DNA of 5,072 bases from an uncultured Eubacteriales bacterium (GCA_900555065.1 USJY01000132.1:1-5072); one strand, 5' to 3'. Shown: positions 1 through 5,072, counted from the first letter of the stretch. A program made the numbers and translations. The notes: generated by a model not told the origin, from the letters alone.

Positions 1-191
1 CCCACGTCGACGACGACGGCGCGGCGCAGGATCCCGACCTGGGGCGCGGCAAGGCCCACGCCGCCCGCGTCGTACATGGTGTCCGCCAGGTCGCCGAGCA
101 GGATCTCCAACCGTTTGTTGAAAGCGTCAACGGGCCGGCACTGTTTTTCCAGCGCGGCGTTGCCGCGCTTTACAATCTTGCGTATAGCCAT
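1..191 (-). CDS. def: Peptide deformylase, N-terminal part (cut by window edge)
   Basis: Peptide deformylase removes the formyl group from the initiator methionine of new proteins, using a metal ion (usually Fe2+) in the cytoplasm near the ribosome exit. The first 63 codons are visible. They begin MAIRKIVKRG, the usual start of the family, and contain the first active-site motif, GVGLAAPQ, at residues 44-51, preceded by DTMYDAG. The other two motifs (EGCLS-like and HExxH-like, which carry the metal ligands) lie beyond the left edge, so catalytic integrity cannot be judged. The ATG at 189-191 is chosen because it gives the family N-terminus. An in-frame GTG at 201-203 would sit only 1 base from the AGGAG site. 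The gene starts 16 bases after the priA stop and is probably co-transcribed with it, as in many Firmicutes, where fmt usually follows. Identity is very secure. Confidence 0.95.
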   Translation of the reverse strand, partial: MAIRKIVKRGNAALEKQCRPVDAFNKRLEILLGDLADTMYDAGGVGLAAPQVGILRRAVVVDV

Positions 192-202
192 AGTCGGTTC
201 CA

Positions 203-210
203 CTCTCCTA
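203..210 (-). promoter_or_regulatory. def ribosome binding site fused with the priA stop codon
   Basis: On the minus strand the sequence is TAGGAGAG. The TAG (208-210) ends priA, and AGGAG (205-209) is the Shine-Dalgarno sequence for def. Spacing to the def ATG is 13 bases from AGGAG, or 11 if AGGAGAG is counted, which is rather long. A ribosome terminating on priA sits directly on the def site, so termination and reinitiation are likely coupled (inference). Confidence 0.75.
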
Positions 211-2640
211 TTGTATCGTATACGGATTTACATCCGTCCATACGTCGATTTCCCTAAATGTTTTATTCTCAGAGTATTCGCGCAGCGCCTGGCGAAGCAT
301 ATCGCGAAAGGCGCGGTCGGCCCTGCATTTGAGCAGAAACTTGATCCGGAAATCGTCCCGCAGTTTTGCAACGGCGCAGGGCGCGGGCCCGATCCCGATG
401 ACAGGCAGGCCGTTCTGGCCCGCAAGAGCCTGCACGCGTTCCATGCACCACTTGGCCGCTTCCATGGCGCGCGCCGGATCCTTCCCGGTGAACACGGCCT
501 GACATACGTCCGCAAACGGCGGGTAGCGCAGGGCTTTGCGCAGGCTGATCTCCTGCTGATAAAAGCCCTTGTAGTCCTGCGACGCGGCGTAGGACAGCAC
601 GGGACTGTCGGGCGTGTAGGCCTGGATGACGGCCCGCCCCGGCCGGTCGCCCCGGCCCGCGCGGCCGGTCGCCTGCGTAATGAGCGAAAAGGTGCGCTCG
701 TTTGCGCGGAAATCGTCGGTGTAAAGCGAAGCGTCGGCCGCCAGGATCCCGACCAGGGTTACGTTCCCGAAGTCCAGGCCCTTGGTCACCATCTGCGTGC
801 CGAGCAGAATATCGTAACCGCCCGCGGCAAACTGCGCGAGCATCTCGTCGTGGGCGTATTTGCGCGCCGTGGTGTCCGCGTCCATACGCAGTACGCGCGC
901 CTGCGGAAACAGTCGCTGGATATCCTCCTGCGCCTTCTGCGTGCCCGCGCCGAAGTAGCGGATATGGCTGCTCCCGCATTCGGGACAGGCGGACGGGGTC
1001 GGTTCGCTGTGGCCGCAGTAGTGGCACATGAGCCGGTTGTTCTGGAGATGGTAGGTCATGGCGATGCCGCACGAGGGGCATTTCGCGACATAGCCGCAGG
1101 CGCGGCAGCTCACAAAGGTGTTGTACCCGCGCCGGTTGATAAACAGGATGCTCTGTTCGCCCGCGTCCAGGTTCTTGGCAAGCTCGCGCTGGAGCGCGAG
1201 GCTCAGCACGGATGCGTTCCCGTTCCTGAGTTCGTCGCGCAGGTCGACGATGTGCACGGGCGGCTGTGCAGCGCGGTTGTAGCGGGCCGGCAGTTCGTGG
1301 TAGCGGTAGCGGCCCTGGCTCGCGAAGAAATAGGATTCGAGCGCGGGCGTCGCCGACGATAGGACGAGCGCCGCTCCGTGCGCCGCGGCGCGCTGCTTGG
1401 CCACGGCGGACGCCGCGTAGCGCGGCGACATCTCGGATTTATAGGTGTGGGCCTGCTCTTCGTCGATGATGATCAGGCCGATATTGTCAAAGGGCGCAAA
1501 CACCGCCGTCCGCGTGCCCACGGCGATTTTTGCAAGGCCGAGCTTCATGCGTTTCCATTCGTCCAGCCGTTCGCCGGCCGAAAGGTTGCTGTGCATCACC
1601 GCGACAAGCCCGCCGTAGCGGCTCTTGATCCGCGATACCATCTGTACCGTCAGAAGAATTTCAGGCACAAGCACGATCACGTCCCGGCCGCGGCGCAGGG
1701 TGCGGTCGATCAGCTCGTAGAACACGTGGGTCTTGCCGCTGCCCGTTACGCCGTAGAGCAGGTGGGTGCGGAACGTCCCTGCGTCCGCGTCGATCGCGTC
1801 GGCTACGGCCATCTGCCGCTCGCTCAGCGGCGCGTCCGGCGCGGGCCCATCCCCGCCGGCGGCGGCATAGGGCGTGCGCAGCACTTCCTTGCGGAATCGG
1901 GCGATCAGCCCGCGCTTTTCCAGCGTCTTCAGCATGGCGGCCGACGCGCCGGTCATATAGGTCAGTTCGCTCTCCTCGCACGCGCCGGCCTGCAGCAGAA
2001 ATTCAAGGGCCGGACGGTGCTTTTCAGTCAGCGCCGTGCGCCTGGAAAGATAGGCTTGCAGCTGTTCCGGCGTACAGGCCAGTTCTGCCATAGCGACGGT
2101 GTTGTCGCCCACGGCGCGTTTTACGTCGGTCCGTTCCACAACGGCGCCGCTGCGCACGAGCGATTGCAGAGCGGCCAGCCCTTCCGGGCCGAACCTGTCC
2201 CCGAGCTTTTTTTCAGAGACGGGTCCGGCGCGCAGCGCGCCGGCGATTTCGGCCTGCAGCGGATCCGGCGCGTCCGGTTCGCGGCACAGTTCATAGGTAT
2301 AGCGCAGCTCCAGCTCCAACCCGGCCGGGAGCATGGCGCGCACGCAGTCGTAGACGGGGCAGAGGTATTTTTCGCCCATCCACTGCGCCAGCGTCAGCAT
2401 TTCGCCGCTGAGCAGGTGCCGGTCCGCCGCCGCGCTCAGGATCTCTTTGAGGGGACCGGCGTAGCCGCTGTGCTCGGATGTGCTGAGGACGATCCCTTTC
2501 CGGCTCTTTCCGCCGCGGCCGAAGGGTACGGTGACGCGCGCGCCGGGCACGGCTCTGTCCCTGAGCCCGTCCGGCACGAGATAGTCAAAGCTGCCCTGCG
2601 TGAAATAGGGAAGCCCTTCCACCGCGACCTTTGCGACCAA
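208..2640 (-). CDS. priA: Primosomal protein N' (replication restart helicase PriA)
   Basis: PriA is a 3'-to-5' superfamily 2 DNA helicase that recognises stalled or broken replication forks and reloads the replicative helicase. From the TTG start it has 810 residues, normal for Firmicutes. In order it shows an N-terminal 3'-end DNA-binding domain (FDYLVPDG near 18-25), Walker A GVTGSGKT at 297-304, TRTAVFAP at 376-383, motif II DEEQ at 393-396, SAT at 429-431, and a zinc-binding insert with eight cysteines (512, 515, 521, 524, 539, 542, 552, 555). Motif V GTQMVTKGLDF is at 614-624 and motif VI QATGRAGR at 656-663, followed by the C-terminal domain. All helicase motifs are intact. Motif II reads DEEQ where proteobacterial PriA has DEEH; as I recall DEEQ is common in Clostridia. 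A GTG at 2659-2661 opens a longer frame, but its first codons would translate the Shine-Dalgarno sequence, and the family N-terminus (VAKVAVEG) follows the TTG directly. The gene has its own upstream region because a terminator separates it from rpoZ. coaBC, often found just upstream, is absent. Confidence 0.97.
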   Translation of the reverse strand: MVAKVAVEGLPYFTQGSFDYLVPDGLRDRAVPGARVTVPFGRGGKSRKGIVLSTSEHSGYAGPLKEILSAAADRHLLSGEMLTLAQWMGEKYLCPVYDCVRAMLPAGLELELRYTYELCREPDAPDPLQAEIAGALRAGPVSEKKLGDRFGPEGLAALQSLVRSGAVVERTDVKRAVGDNTVAMAELACTPEQLQAYLSRRTALTEKHRPALEFLLQAGACEESELTYMTGASAAMLKTLEKRGLIARFRKEVLRTPYAAAGGDGPAPDAPLSERQMAVADAIDADAGTFRTHLLYGVTGSGKTHVFYELIDRTLRRGRDVIVLVPEILLTVQMVSRIKSRYGGLVAVMHSNLSAGERLDEWKRMKLGLAKIAVGTRTAVFAPFDNIGLIIIDEEQAHTYKSEMSPRYAASAVAKQRAAAHGAALVLSSATPALESYFFASQGRYRYHELPARYNRAAQPPVHIVDLRDELRNGNASVLSLALQRELAKNLDAGEQSILFINRRGYNTFVSCRACGYVAKCPSCGIAMTYHLQNNRLMCHYCGHSEPTPSACPECGSSHIRYFGAGTQKAQEDIQRLFPQARVLRMDADTTARKYAHDEMLAQFAAGGYDILLGTQMVTKGLDFGNVTLVGILAADASLYTDDFRANERTFSLITQATGRAGRGDRPGRAVIQAYTPDSPVLSYAASQDYKGFYQQEISLRKALRYPPFADVCQAVFTGKDPARAMEAAKWCMERVQALAGQNGLPVIGIGPAPCAVAKLRDDFRIKFLLKCRADRAFRDMLRQALREYSENKTFREIDVWTDVNPYTIQ

Positions 2641-2647
2641 ACCCAAT

Positions 2648-2653
2648 CCTCCT
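2648..2653 (-). promoter_or_regulatory. priA ribosome binding site, fixes the TTG start
   Basis: The minus strand reads AGGAGG, the full consensus, 7 bases before the TTG at 2638-2640. This ideal spacing decides the priA start in favour of TTG over the GTG at 2659-2661, which lies upstream of the site. Confidence 0.85.
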
Positions 2654-2660
2654 GAACACA

Positions 2661-2750
2661 CCCGGACCTTGCCGGGGGCATGCGCGCGCCCTGTGCGCGG
2701 ACGCGCGTTTAGACGGACGCCGCCGGCGGCTACGCCGGGGCGCAGCCGCC
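2661..2750 (-). promoter_or_regulatory. Structured GC-rich 5' leader of priA (three predicted hairpins)
   Basis: If transcription starts near 2751, the priA message begins with a GC-rich leader of about 110 bases. Pairing by eye gives three hairpins. H1 (2725-2750) has an 11-bp stem, GGCGGCUGCGC with GCGUAGCCGCC, around a 4-base loop. H2 (2683-2707) has a 9-bp stem, CGCGCGUCC with GGGCGCGCG, around a 7-base loop. H3 (2661-2676) has a 5-bp stem, CCCGG with CCGGG, and a 6-base loop, ending 7 bases before the AGGAGG site. H1 and H2 each contain one G-U pair in minus-strand RNA that would be an A-C mismatch in plus-strand RNA, so the fold suits the priA transcript. I recognise no riboswitch or T-box motif. 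A function is inferred only. GC-rich DNA forms stems easily, so chance must be excluded. Confidence 0.4.
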
Positions 2751-2757
2751 CAGATAC

Positions 2758-2789
2758 AGTATAGCGGCGCGCTGTGGCGGCGCTGTGAA
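2758..2789 (-). promoter_or_regulatory. Candidate priA promoter with a 20-bp spacer
   Basis: Minus-strand TATACT (2758-2763, five of six to the -10 consensus) lies 20 bp downstream of TTCACA (2784-2789, five of six to the -35 consensus). The predicted start is a G near 2751, right at the foot of the first leader hairpin. The spacer is 3 bp longer than optimal, so the promoter would be weak without help or need an activator. A promoter is expected here because a terminator isolates priA from rpoZ. No better pair is visible in the gap. Confidence 0.4.
2764..2787. repeat. Imperfect tandem repeat filling the priA promoter spacer
   Basis: On the plus strand GCGGCGCGCTGTG (2764-2776) is followed at once by GCGGCGCTGTG (2777-2787). 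The two are identical except for an extra GC in the first copy. The pair covers the whole candidate -10/-35 spacer and touches the -35 hexamer. It may be a small duplication that lengthened the spacer. Confidence 0.5.
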
Positions 2790-2804
2790 CATTGCGTGAA
2801 AATT
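2785..2804. repeat. 11-bp-period direct repeat upstream of priA
   Basis: Plus-strand GTGAACATT (2785-2793) recurs as GTGAAAATT (2796-2804), eight of nine bases identical and exactly 11 bp apart, about one helical turn. On the minus strand this is TTCACG-N5-TTCACA, and the second hexamer is the candidate -35. The layout resembles operators that bind a regulator as a tandem dimer, such as Pho boxes (TTAACA-like hexamers at an 11-bp period). Which protein binds, if any, is unknown. Confidence 0.35.
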
Positions 2805-2851
2805 CAGATAATCCCGTACCTTTGCGGCCTTTTTTTGCCGCGCATAAGAGT

Positions 2852-2875
2852 AAAAACGGCAGCGAAAGCTGCCGT
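2852..2875 (-). terminator. Intrinsic terminator after rpoZ
   Basis: On the minus strand ACGGCAGC (2868-2875) pairs perfectly with GCTGCCGT (2856-2863) across a TTTC loop, and the stem runs into five T residues (2852-2856). It begins 7 bases after the rpoZ stop codon. It closes the yicC-remA-gmk-rpoZ transcription unit and makes a separate promoter for priA necessary. In plus-strand RNA the same hairpin has a GAAA loop but no U tract, so it works in one direction only. Confidence 0.9.
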
Positions 2876-2882
2876 AGCGGAA

Positions 2883-3098
2883 CTAGTCGTCCTGCGCGTC
2901 CGCGTCGTCGATCTCCCGAATGTCGTAAATGCCCTCCATGTACTCCTCCGCCGCCTGCAGAATGGGCTTATGCTCCGGCTGGATCGCCATGCTGTCGTTG
3001 TACTCCGCTATTTCCCGCGCCCGCTTGGAGATCCCTATAATCAGGGAATACCGCGTGACGCCCTTCGCGATCAGCTCTTCTGTTGAAATCTGTCTCAT
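2883..3098 (-). CDS. rpoZ: DNA-directed RNA polymerase omega subunit
   Basis: Omega binds the C-terminal tail of the beta' subunit and helps assembly and stability of RNA polymerase. The 71-residue protein matches the short Firmicutes form. It has the signature TRYSLIIGISKRAREIAEY at about residues 15-33, then KPILQAAEEYMEGIYDI at about 44-60. The end is acidic (REIDDADAQDD). The ATG start is supported by AGGAG 10 bases upstream, in the gmk stop codon region, and by the family N-terminus. It follows gmk by 13 bases, a conserved pairing in many bacteria, and is the last gene of its unit, with a terminator directly after it. The gene is complete. Confidence 0.95.
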   Translation of the reverse strand: MRQISTEELIAKGVTRYSLIIGISKRAREIAEYNDSMAIQPEHKPILQAAEEYMEGIYDIREIDDADAQDD

Positions 3099-3108
3099 AT
3101 CGGCCTGT

Positions 3109-3114
3109 CTCCTA
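3109..3114 (-). promoter_or_regulatory. rpoZ ribosome binding site fused with the gmk stop codon
   Basis: The minus strand reads TAGGAG. TAG (3112-3114) stops gmk and AGGAG (3109-3113) serves rpoZ, 10 bases before its ATG. This is the same arrangement as at the priA/def junction and suggests translational coupling (inference). Confidence 0.8.
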
Positions 3115-3699
3115 TTCTTTTACCGCCGCGCTGTGCGGCGCTGATTTTACGCTTGTTACGATGGCGTGGATTTCCTCCGCGGCCCGCTGCGCGTCGTCGT
3201 TGACGACGCGGTAGTGGAATTCGCCTGCGTGCCCAAGTTCTTCGAGCGCCTTGTCCAGCCGCGCTTTGCGCACGTGTTCCGCCTCGGTGCCGCGGCCGCA
3301 CAGCCGCTGCGCCAGCTCTTCCGCGCTGGGCGGGAGCAGGAAAATGGCGATGGCGTCCGGCGTCTTTTTCAGCACCTGCCGCGCGCCGTCCACCTCAATT
3401 TCCAGTATCACGTCGTACCCCTGCGCGGTCTTTTCGCGCACCATGTCGCGCGGCGTACCGTACAGGTTGCCGACGTACTCGGCGTATTCCAGCATTTCGC
3501 CCGCGCTGATCTTATGGGCGAATTCGTCCCGGGTCATAAAGTAGTAGTTTACGCCGTCGCGCTCGCCGGGCCGGGGCGCGCGGGTCGTCGCCGAGACGGA
3601 GAGGACGTAGCGGCCGTCCAGCCCGAGCAGGCGGCTGATCACCGTGCCCTTGCCCACGCCCGATGGGCCGGCGATGATGATGATCCGTCCTTTATTCAA
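3112..3699 (-). CDS. gmk: Guanylate kinase
   Basis: Guanylate kinase transfers phosphate from ATP to GMP, giving GDP on the way to GTP and dGTP. The 195 residues are of typical length. The P-loop is GPSGVGKGT at 11-19. The GMP-binding stretch [21 protein letters not shown] runs from 34 to 54. [17 protein letters not shown] is at 67-83 and [14 protein letters not shown] at 96-109. The lid region RLCGRGTE is at 132-139, and a VVNDD motif lies near the end. Nothing is missing. The start is TTG at 3697-3699, which overlaps the end of remA (TTGAATAA) by 8 bases. It gives MNKGRIIII, like other family N-termini, and AGGAG lies 10 bases upstream inside remA. Coupled translation with remA is therefore likely. 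In Firmicutes this enzyme is known to be inhibited by (p)ppGpp; this follows from the family and is not visible here. Confidence 0.97.
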   Translation of the reverse strand: MNKGRIIIIAGPSGVGKGTVISRLLGLDGRYVLSVSATTRAPRPGERDGVNYYFMTRDEFAHKISAGEMLEYAEYVGNLYGTPRDMVREKTAQGYDVILEIEVDGARQVLKKTPDAIAIFLLPPSAEELAQRLCGRGTEAEHVRKARLDKALEELGHAGEFHYRVVNDDAQRAAEEIHAIVTSVKSAPHSAAVKE

Positions 3700-3985
3700 G
3701 GCCCTTCAGCTCCTCTTCCGTATCCTCCTCCGGCTCGTCCCAGTCGCTGACCCGGTTGCCGATGGTCTCCGGCTGGACGGCGGACAGGATGACATGCTCG
3801 CTGTCGGTGATAATGACGGCGCGGGTGCGCCGGCCGTAAGTCGCGTCGATGAGGACGCCGCGGTCCTTCGCCTCCTGGATCAGGCGCTTGACGGGCGCTG
3901 ATTCGGGACTGATGATGGCGATAATCCGCGCCGCCGATACCATGTTCCCGAACCCGATATTGATGAGCCTGCTCGCGTATTTCAT
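3692..3985 (-). CDS. remA: Extracellular matrix regulatory protein RemA (DUF370 family)
   Basis: RemA is a small DNA-binding protein. In Bacillus subtilis it activates biofilm matrix and osmoprotection genes and wraps DNA as a ring-shaped multimer. Its role in Clostridia is not well defined. The core is strikingly conserved: [20 protein letters not shown] (7-26), [17 protein letters not shown] (27-43), [31 protein letters not shown] (45-75). Arg20, Arg52 and Arg53 align, from memory, with the B. subtilis DNA-contacting arginines 18, 50 and 51. At 97 residues it is slightly longer than B. subtilis RemA (about 89), because of an acidic tail from about 81 to 92 ([12 protein letters not shown]). 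The purine-rich codons of that tail supply the gmk ribosome site. The ATG start has AGGAG 7 bases upstream. The gene lies 40 bases after yicC and overlaps gmk by 8 bases. Confidence 0.95.
   Translation of the reverse strand: MKYASRLINIGFGNMVSAARIIAIISPESAPVKRLIQEAKDRGVLIDATYGRRTRAVIITDSEHVILSAVQPETIGNRVSDWDEPEEDTEEELKGLE
3710..3714 (-). promoter_or_regulatory. gmk ribosome binding site inside remA
   Basis: AGGAG on the minus strand lies 10 bases before the gmk TTG and within the acidic-tail codons of remA (GAA GAG GAG CTG). It supports the TTG start and a coupled remA-gmk translation. A weaker AAGGG lies closer to the start. Confidence 0.65.
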
Positions 3986-3992
3986 AGAGGTA

Positions 3993-3997
3993 CTCCT
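3993..3997 (-). promoter_or_regulatory. remA ribosome binding site
   Basis: Minus-strand AGGAG sits 7 bases before the remA ATG at 3983-3985. It lies in the 40-base yicC-remA gap, where I see no terminator or promoter, so read-through from yicC is expected. Confidence 0.8.
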
Positions 3998-4025
3998 TTT
4001 CTTCTGTTTGGGGCTGCGCCGTCTG

Positions 4026-4904
4026 CTATTCTATGTTCTGAATCTGTTCGCGGATGCTCTCCAGCTCGCTTTTGACCTCAATGACGATTTTGGAAAGGGG
4101 AACGTCGTTGCACTTGGAGCCGACCGTGTTGATCTCACGGTTCATCTCCTGCATGTAAAAGTCGAGCTTTTTGCCCACGGGGCTGTCGCCCCGTATCAGT
4201 TCGCGGAAGTTCTCGATATGGGTGGACAGCCGCGTCGTCTCCTCCGTCACCGATACCTTGTCGGCGTAGACGGCGGCTTCCGCGAGAATTCGCCCCTCGT
4301 CTATCATGCTCTCGGCCAGCACCTCCTGCATGCGCGCGCGGAGTTTGCCGCGGTATTCCGCCACCGTTTCGGGCGACCGGGCCTGGATGGCCCGCACCTG
4401 CGCTTCGATCGCGTCGCAGCGGGCGAGAATGTCGCGCGTCAGGCCCTCGGCTTCGCGCCGCCGCGCCGCGAGAAACGCTTCGAGCGCCTCTTCCAGCACG
4501 GAAAGGACCTGGTCCGTCAGCTCCTGCTCGGCGGGCTCGGCCTTCTTTACCACGAACACGTCGTGGTTTTTCGCCACGTCCGCAAGGCTGATCTCGCCGG
4601 GCACGCCGTGCTCGCGGGAGATGGTCCCGAGCGTGTGCAGCCAGCCGCTGAGGTACTGGCGGTTGTATGACACGTCGATTTCCTCTCCGGCGGGGTATTC
4701 GACGGCAATGTAGATTTCCGCCTTGCCGCGCCGGATGTCCCGCGCAAGCCGGTTTTTCACGGGCAGCTCCAGAAAGCCCATCCCGCGCGGCGTGCGTATG
4801 TTCGGCTCAAAAAAGCGGTGGTTGACGCTCTTGATTTCGACTGTGATGAGCTTTCCGCCGACCTCGCGCTGGGCGCGGCCGTACCCGGTCATGCTGCTGA
4901 GCAA
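4026..4904 (-). CDS. yicC: YicC/YloC family endoribonuclease
   Basis: YicC proteins (YloC in B. subtilis) are reported as metal-dependent endoribonucleases in RNA turnover. Older annotation calls them stress-induced or stationary-phase proteins. From the TTG start the protein has 292 residues, the family's usual size. The N-terminal domain begins [12 protein letters not shown], and [12 protein letters not shown] spans 22-33. A helical middle section (about 125-195) includes [14 protein letters not shown] at 147-160. The C-terminal domain has [25 protein letters not shown] (209-233), then [18 protein letters not shown] (247-264), and ends [15 protein letters not shown], the hallmark of the family. 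The frame stays open upstream to 5030, but that stretch crosses the promoter. The TTG at 4902-4904 reproduces the family start (M-x-x-SMTGYG) and has GGGAG 9 bases upstream; the ATG four codons later has no site at good spacing. It is first in its operon. Confidence 0.95.
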   Translation of the reverse strand: MLSSMTGYGRAQREVGGKLITVEIKSVNHRFFEPNIRTPRGMGFLELPVKNRLARDIRRGKAEIYIAVEYPAGEEIDVSYNRQYLSGWLHTLGTISREHGVPGEISLADVAKNHDVFVVKKAEPAEQELTDQVLSVLEEALEAFLAARRREAEGLTRDILARCDAIEAQVRAIQARSPETVAEYRGKLRARMQEVLAESMIDEGRILAEAAVYADKVSVTEETTRLSTHIENFRELIRGDSPVGKKLDFYMQEMNREINTVGSKCNDVPLSKIVIEVKSELESIREQIQNIE

Positions 4905-4908
4905 TCGT

Positions 4909-4918
4909 CTCCACTCCC
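4909..4918 (-). promoter_or_regulatory. yicC ribosome binding site, supports the TTG start
   Basis: The minus strand reads GGGAGTGGAG, two overlapping purine-rich candidates. GGGAG (4914-4918) is 9 bases from the TTG at 4902-4904, and GGAG (4909-4912) is 4 bases away. The first has the better spacing. The ATG at 4890-4892 would be 16 bases or more from either. Confidence 0.65.
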
Positions 4919-4959
4919 ATCCTGCGGCTCCAGACCGCGACAATTCATTCGTATCCTTT

Positions 4960-4988
4960 ATTTTATCAACATTATCGCGCCGTGTCAA
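4960..4988 (-). promoter_or_regulatory. Sigma-A type promoter of the yicC-remA-gmk-rpoZ operon
   Basis: On the minus strand a perfect -35 TTGACA (4983-4988) is separated by 17 bp from the -10 TAAAAT (4960-4965, five of six). The predicted start is an A at about 4952-4954, giving a leader of about 50 bases before the yicC TTG. Near-consensus elements suggest strong, constitutive expression by the housekeeping sigma factor. A short GCGG/CCGC hairpin is possible in the leader, but I see no terminator or attenuator. Confidence 0.85.
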
Positions 4989-5072
4989 TCGTTTCCTGGA
5001 TTTCGGCCGGGGCTCGGTGTAGGGGTACAATACATGTTGGACAGTTGAGAAAAAGGGATGAAGGATAAGGCC
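4989..5072. other. Intergenic DNA upstream of the yicC promoter
   Basis: No gene is supported here. The minus strand shows no clear terminator for a gene entering from the right. The plus strand has TACAAT at 5026-5031 (five of six to a -10) but no good -35 partner, so a divergent promoter is only a weak possibility. The flanking gene on the right is outside the window and its orientation is unknown. Confidence 0.4.

Noticed and set aside
76..1362. Long open frame (428 codons) on the plus strand opposite priA
   Set aside because: It lies wholly antisense to priA (and the start of def), has no recognisable domain and is rich in Arg/Ala/Gly as expected from reading high-GC codons backwards. 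It is a shadow frame.
1378..2655. Second long plus-strand open frame (425 codons) opposite priA
   Set aside because: Same reasons: antisense to a fully conserved gene, low-complexity composition, no family motif.
2641..2661. GTG start for priA at 2659-2661 adding seven residues
   Set aside because: Those codons would include the AGGAGG site itself, and no ribosome site of their own is seen. The TTG 7 bases after AGGAGG fits better.
2719..2730. Palindrome GCCGCCGGCGGC as an independent regulator site
   Set aside because: Half of it is used in the stronger 11-bp hairpin at 2725-2750, and a GC-only palindrome of this size is easily found by chance in such GC-rich DNA.
2764..2783. MerR-type operator in the 20-bp priA promoter spacer
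   Set aside because: MerR-family sites need an inverted repeat in a 19-20 bp spacer. The spacer here carries direct repeats (GCGGCGC twice), not a dyad.
2824..2841. Second hairpin (GCGGC/GCCGC with an A- or T-rich 8-base loop) after the rpoZ terminator
   Set aside because: The stem is only 5 bp, the T run is in the loop and not after the stem on the plus strand, and there is no U tract on the minus strand. It is not a convincing terminator.
3849..4670. Plus-strand open frame of 273 codons opposite remA and yicC
   Set aside because: It spans the antisense of two conserved genes and the gap between them, with no ribosome site or recognisable domain seen. High GC content explains its length.
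4905..5030. N-terminal extension of yicC by 42 codons to an upstream start
   Set aside because: The extension would run through the TTGACA/TAAAAT promoter, is unlike any YicC N-terminus, and the TTG at 4902-4904 gives the family start with a ribosome site.
5026..5062. Divergent plus-strand promoter (TACAAT) and an ATG at 5058
   Set aside because: No -35 element at suitable distance, no well-spaced ribosome site for the ATG, and only a few codons before the window ends.

Overview
The window is GC-rich. All six genes read from the minus strand, so transcription runs from high to low coordinates. In that order they are yicC, remA, gmk, rpoZ, priA and def (def is cut by the left edge). This is the conserved Firmicutes cluster known from Bacillus subtilis as yloC-remA-gmk-rpoZ-(coaBC)-priA-def. 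RemA is nearly confined to Gram-positive Firmicutes and its relatives. The strong AGGAG-type ribosome sites and a consensus vegetative promoter also fit a high-GC member of the Clostridia, though I cannot name genus or species from this stretch.

Region by region: 4905-5072 is upstream DNA with a near-perfect sigma-A promoter (TTGACA, 17 bp, TAAAAT) and a short leader. yicC (4026-4904), remA (3692-3985), gmk (3112-3699, overlapping remA by 8 bp) and rpoZ (2883-3098) follow as one tight unit that ends in a clear intrinsic terminator at 2852-2875. The 242 bp between rpoZ and priA hold that terminator, a candidate long-spaced promoter embedded in short direct repeats, and a very GC-rich leader with three predicted hairpins. 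priA (208-2640) and def (1-191, partial) form a second unit, coupled through a stop codon that lies inside the def ribosome site.

The first unit joins RNA turnover (YicC/YloC endoribonuclease), a DNA-binding regulator (RemA), GMP-to-GDP conversion (Gmk) and an RNA polymerase subunit (omega). The second joins restart of stalled replication forks (PriA) and removal of the N-formyl group from new proteins (Def). This is housekeeping DNA. I see no mobile element, CRISPR array, tRNA or rRNA, and no clearly new system. The parts most worth a second look are the priA upstream region (repeats, 20-bp promoter spacer, structured leader), the absence of coaBC from its usual place, and the start and stop signals: TTG starts in three of six genes and TAG stops in four of five, two of them fused with the next Shine-Dalgarno sequence.
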